5,931 bases of DNA from Anaerolineaceae bacterium (GTDB lineage Bacteria > Chloroflexota > Anaerolineae > JAAYZQ01). The position numbers and the translations under genes were made by a program. This document shows, one piece after another, positions 5,923 to 5,931 of the stretch; the stretch's first letter is position 1; each line of letters starts with the position of its first letter. The notes beneath the pieces are model-generated. The model saw nothing but the letters and a program-made list of their open reading frames with translations. It was not told where the DNA came from and did no database searches. Location of the stretch: the NCBI GenBank assembly GCA_012514775.1, contig JAAYZQ010000148.1:1-5931 (forward strand), written 5' to 3'.

Positions 5923-5931
5923 CGCGCTTCA

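Larger units (their letters stand above)
5745..5931. other. Noncoding tail: AT-rich segment, then palindromic DNA
   Basis: No supported gene is seen here; reading frames are short or extend antisense into the regulator. Bases 5751-5820 are only about one third G+C, against a GC-rich background. They hold a 7-base inverted pair, CTTTCAA (5758-5764) and TTGAAAG (5810-5816). No clear terminator with a T-tract follows the ArsR gene. The right part carries the palindromes listed separately. The mixed composition and dense symmetry suggest interspersed repeat or small nonautonomous mobile DNA. Confidence 0.5.

Noticed and set aside
5836..5931. CRISPR array
   Set aside because: The symmetric motifs are inverted, not evenly spaced direct repeats, and no repeat-spacer periodicity is present.
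1..5931. tRNA or rRNA genes
   Set aside because: No cloverleaf-type pattern or conserved rRNA segment was recognised in the intergenic regions, which are the only plausible places.

Overview
This is a GC-rich bacterial window (the 70 bases at 5751-5820, at about one third G+C, are the exception). It holds five protein genes in a compact layout. The organism looks like a Chloroflexota member, perhaps of the Anaerolineae, judging from high GC, repeated TTG starts, a cyclic-nucleotide-binding/membrane/bacterial-PH fusion protein and an ArsR-DUF2087 regulator. That placement is inference; no rRNA or marker gene is present.

Layout. (1) Bases 1-1550, minus strand: a long open frame running off the left edge. 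It encodes three cyclic-nucleotide-binding (CNB) folds, two membrane helices and the start of a bacterial PH (DUF304) domain. (2) Bases 1551-1718: a divergent intergenic region with two back-to-back sigma70-type promoters and a dyad-symmetric sequence between their -35 boxes. (3) Bases 1719-5054, plus strand: a tight three-gene operon of a B12-binding-domain radical SAM enzyme, a family 2 glycosyltransferase with one C-terminal membrane segment, and a polytopic UPF0104/LPG-synthase-TM-type membrane protein. The spacing is 1 bp and then a 4-base overlap, and the operon ends in a strong intrinsic terminator at 5071-5099. (4) Bases 5113-5744: a monocistronic ArsR-type regulator fused to DUF2087, with its own near-consensus promoter. 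(5) Bases 5745-5931: noncoding DNA, first AT-rich and then full of short palindromes that look like interspersed repeats.

How the genes may work together. Radical SAM/B12 enzyme plus GT2 plus UPF0104 suggests synthesis or tailoring of a membrane-anchored glycolipid or isoprenoid: one enzyme modifies a carbon skeleton or sugar, one adds a sugar at the membrane face, and the membrane protein may move or hold the lipid. The same three classes occur in hopanoid side-chain loci (HpnJ, HpnI and HpnL types), but the HpnK-type deacetylase and the cyclase are not in this window, so the substrate is unknown. The divergent CNB/PH membrane protein could share regulation with the operon through the common promoter region. 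No gene here is assigned a symbol, because none is recognised at the level of orthology.
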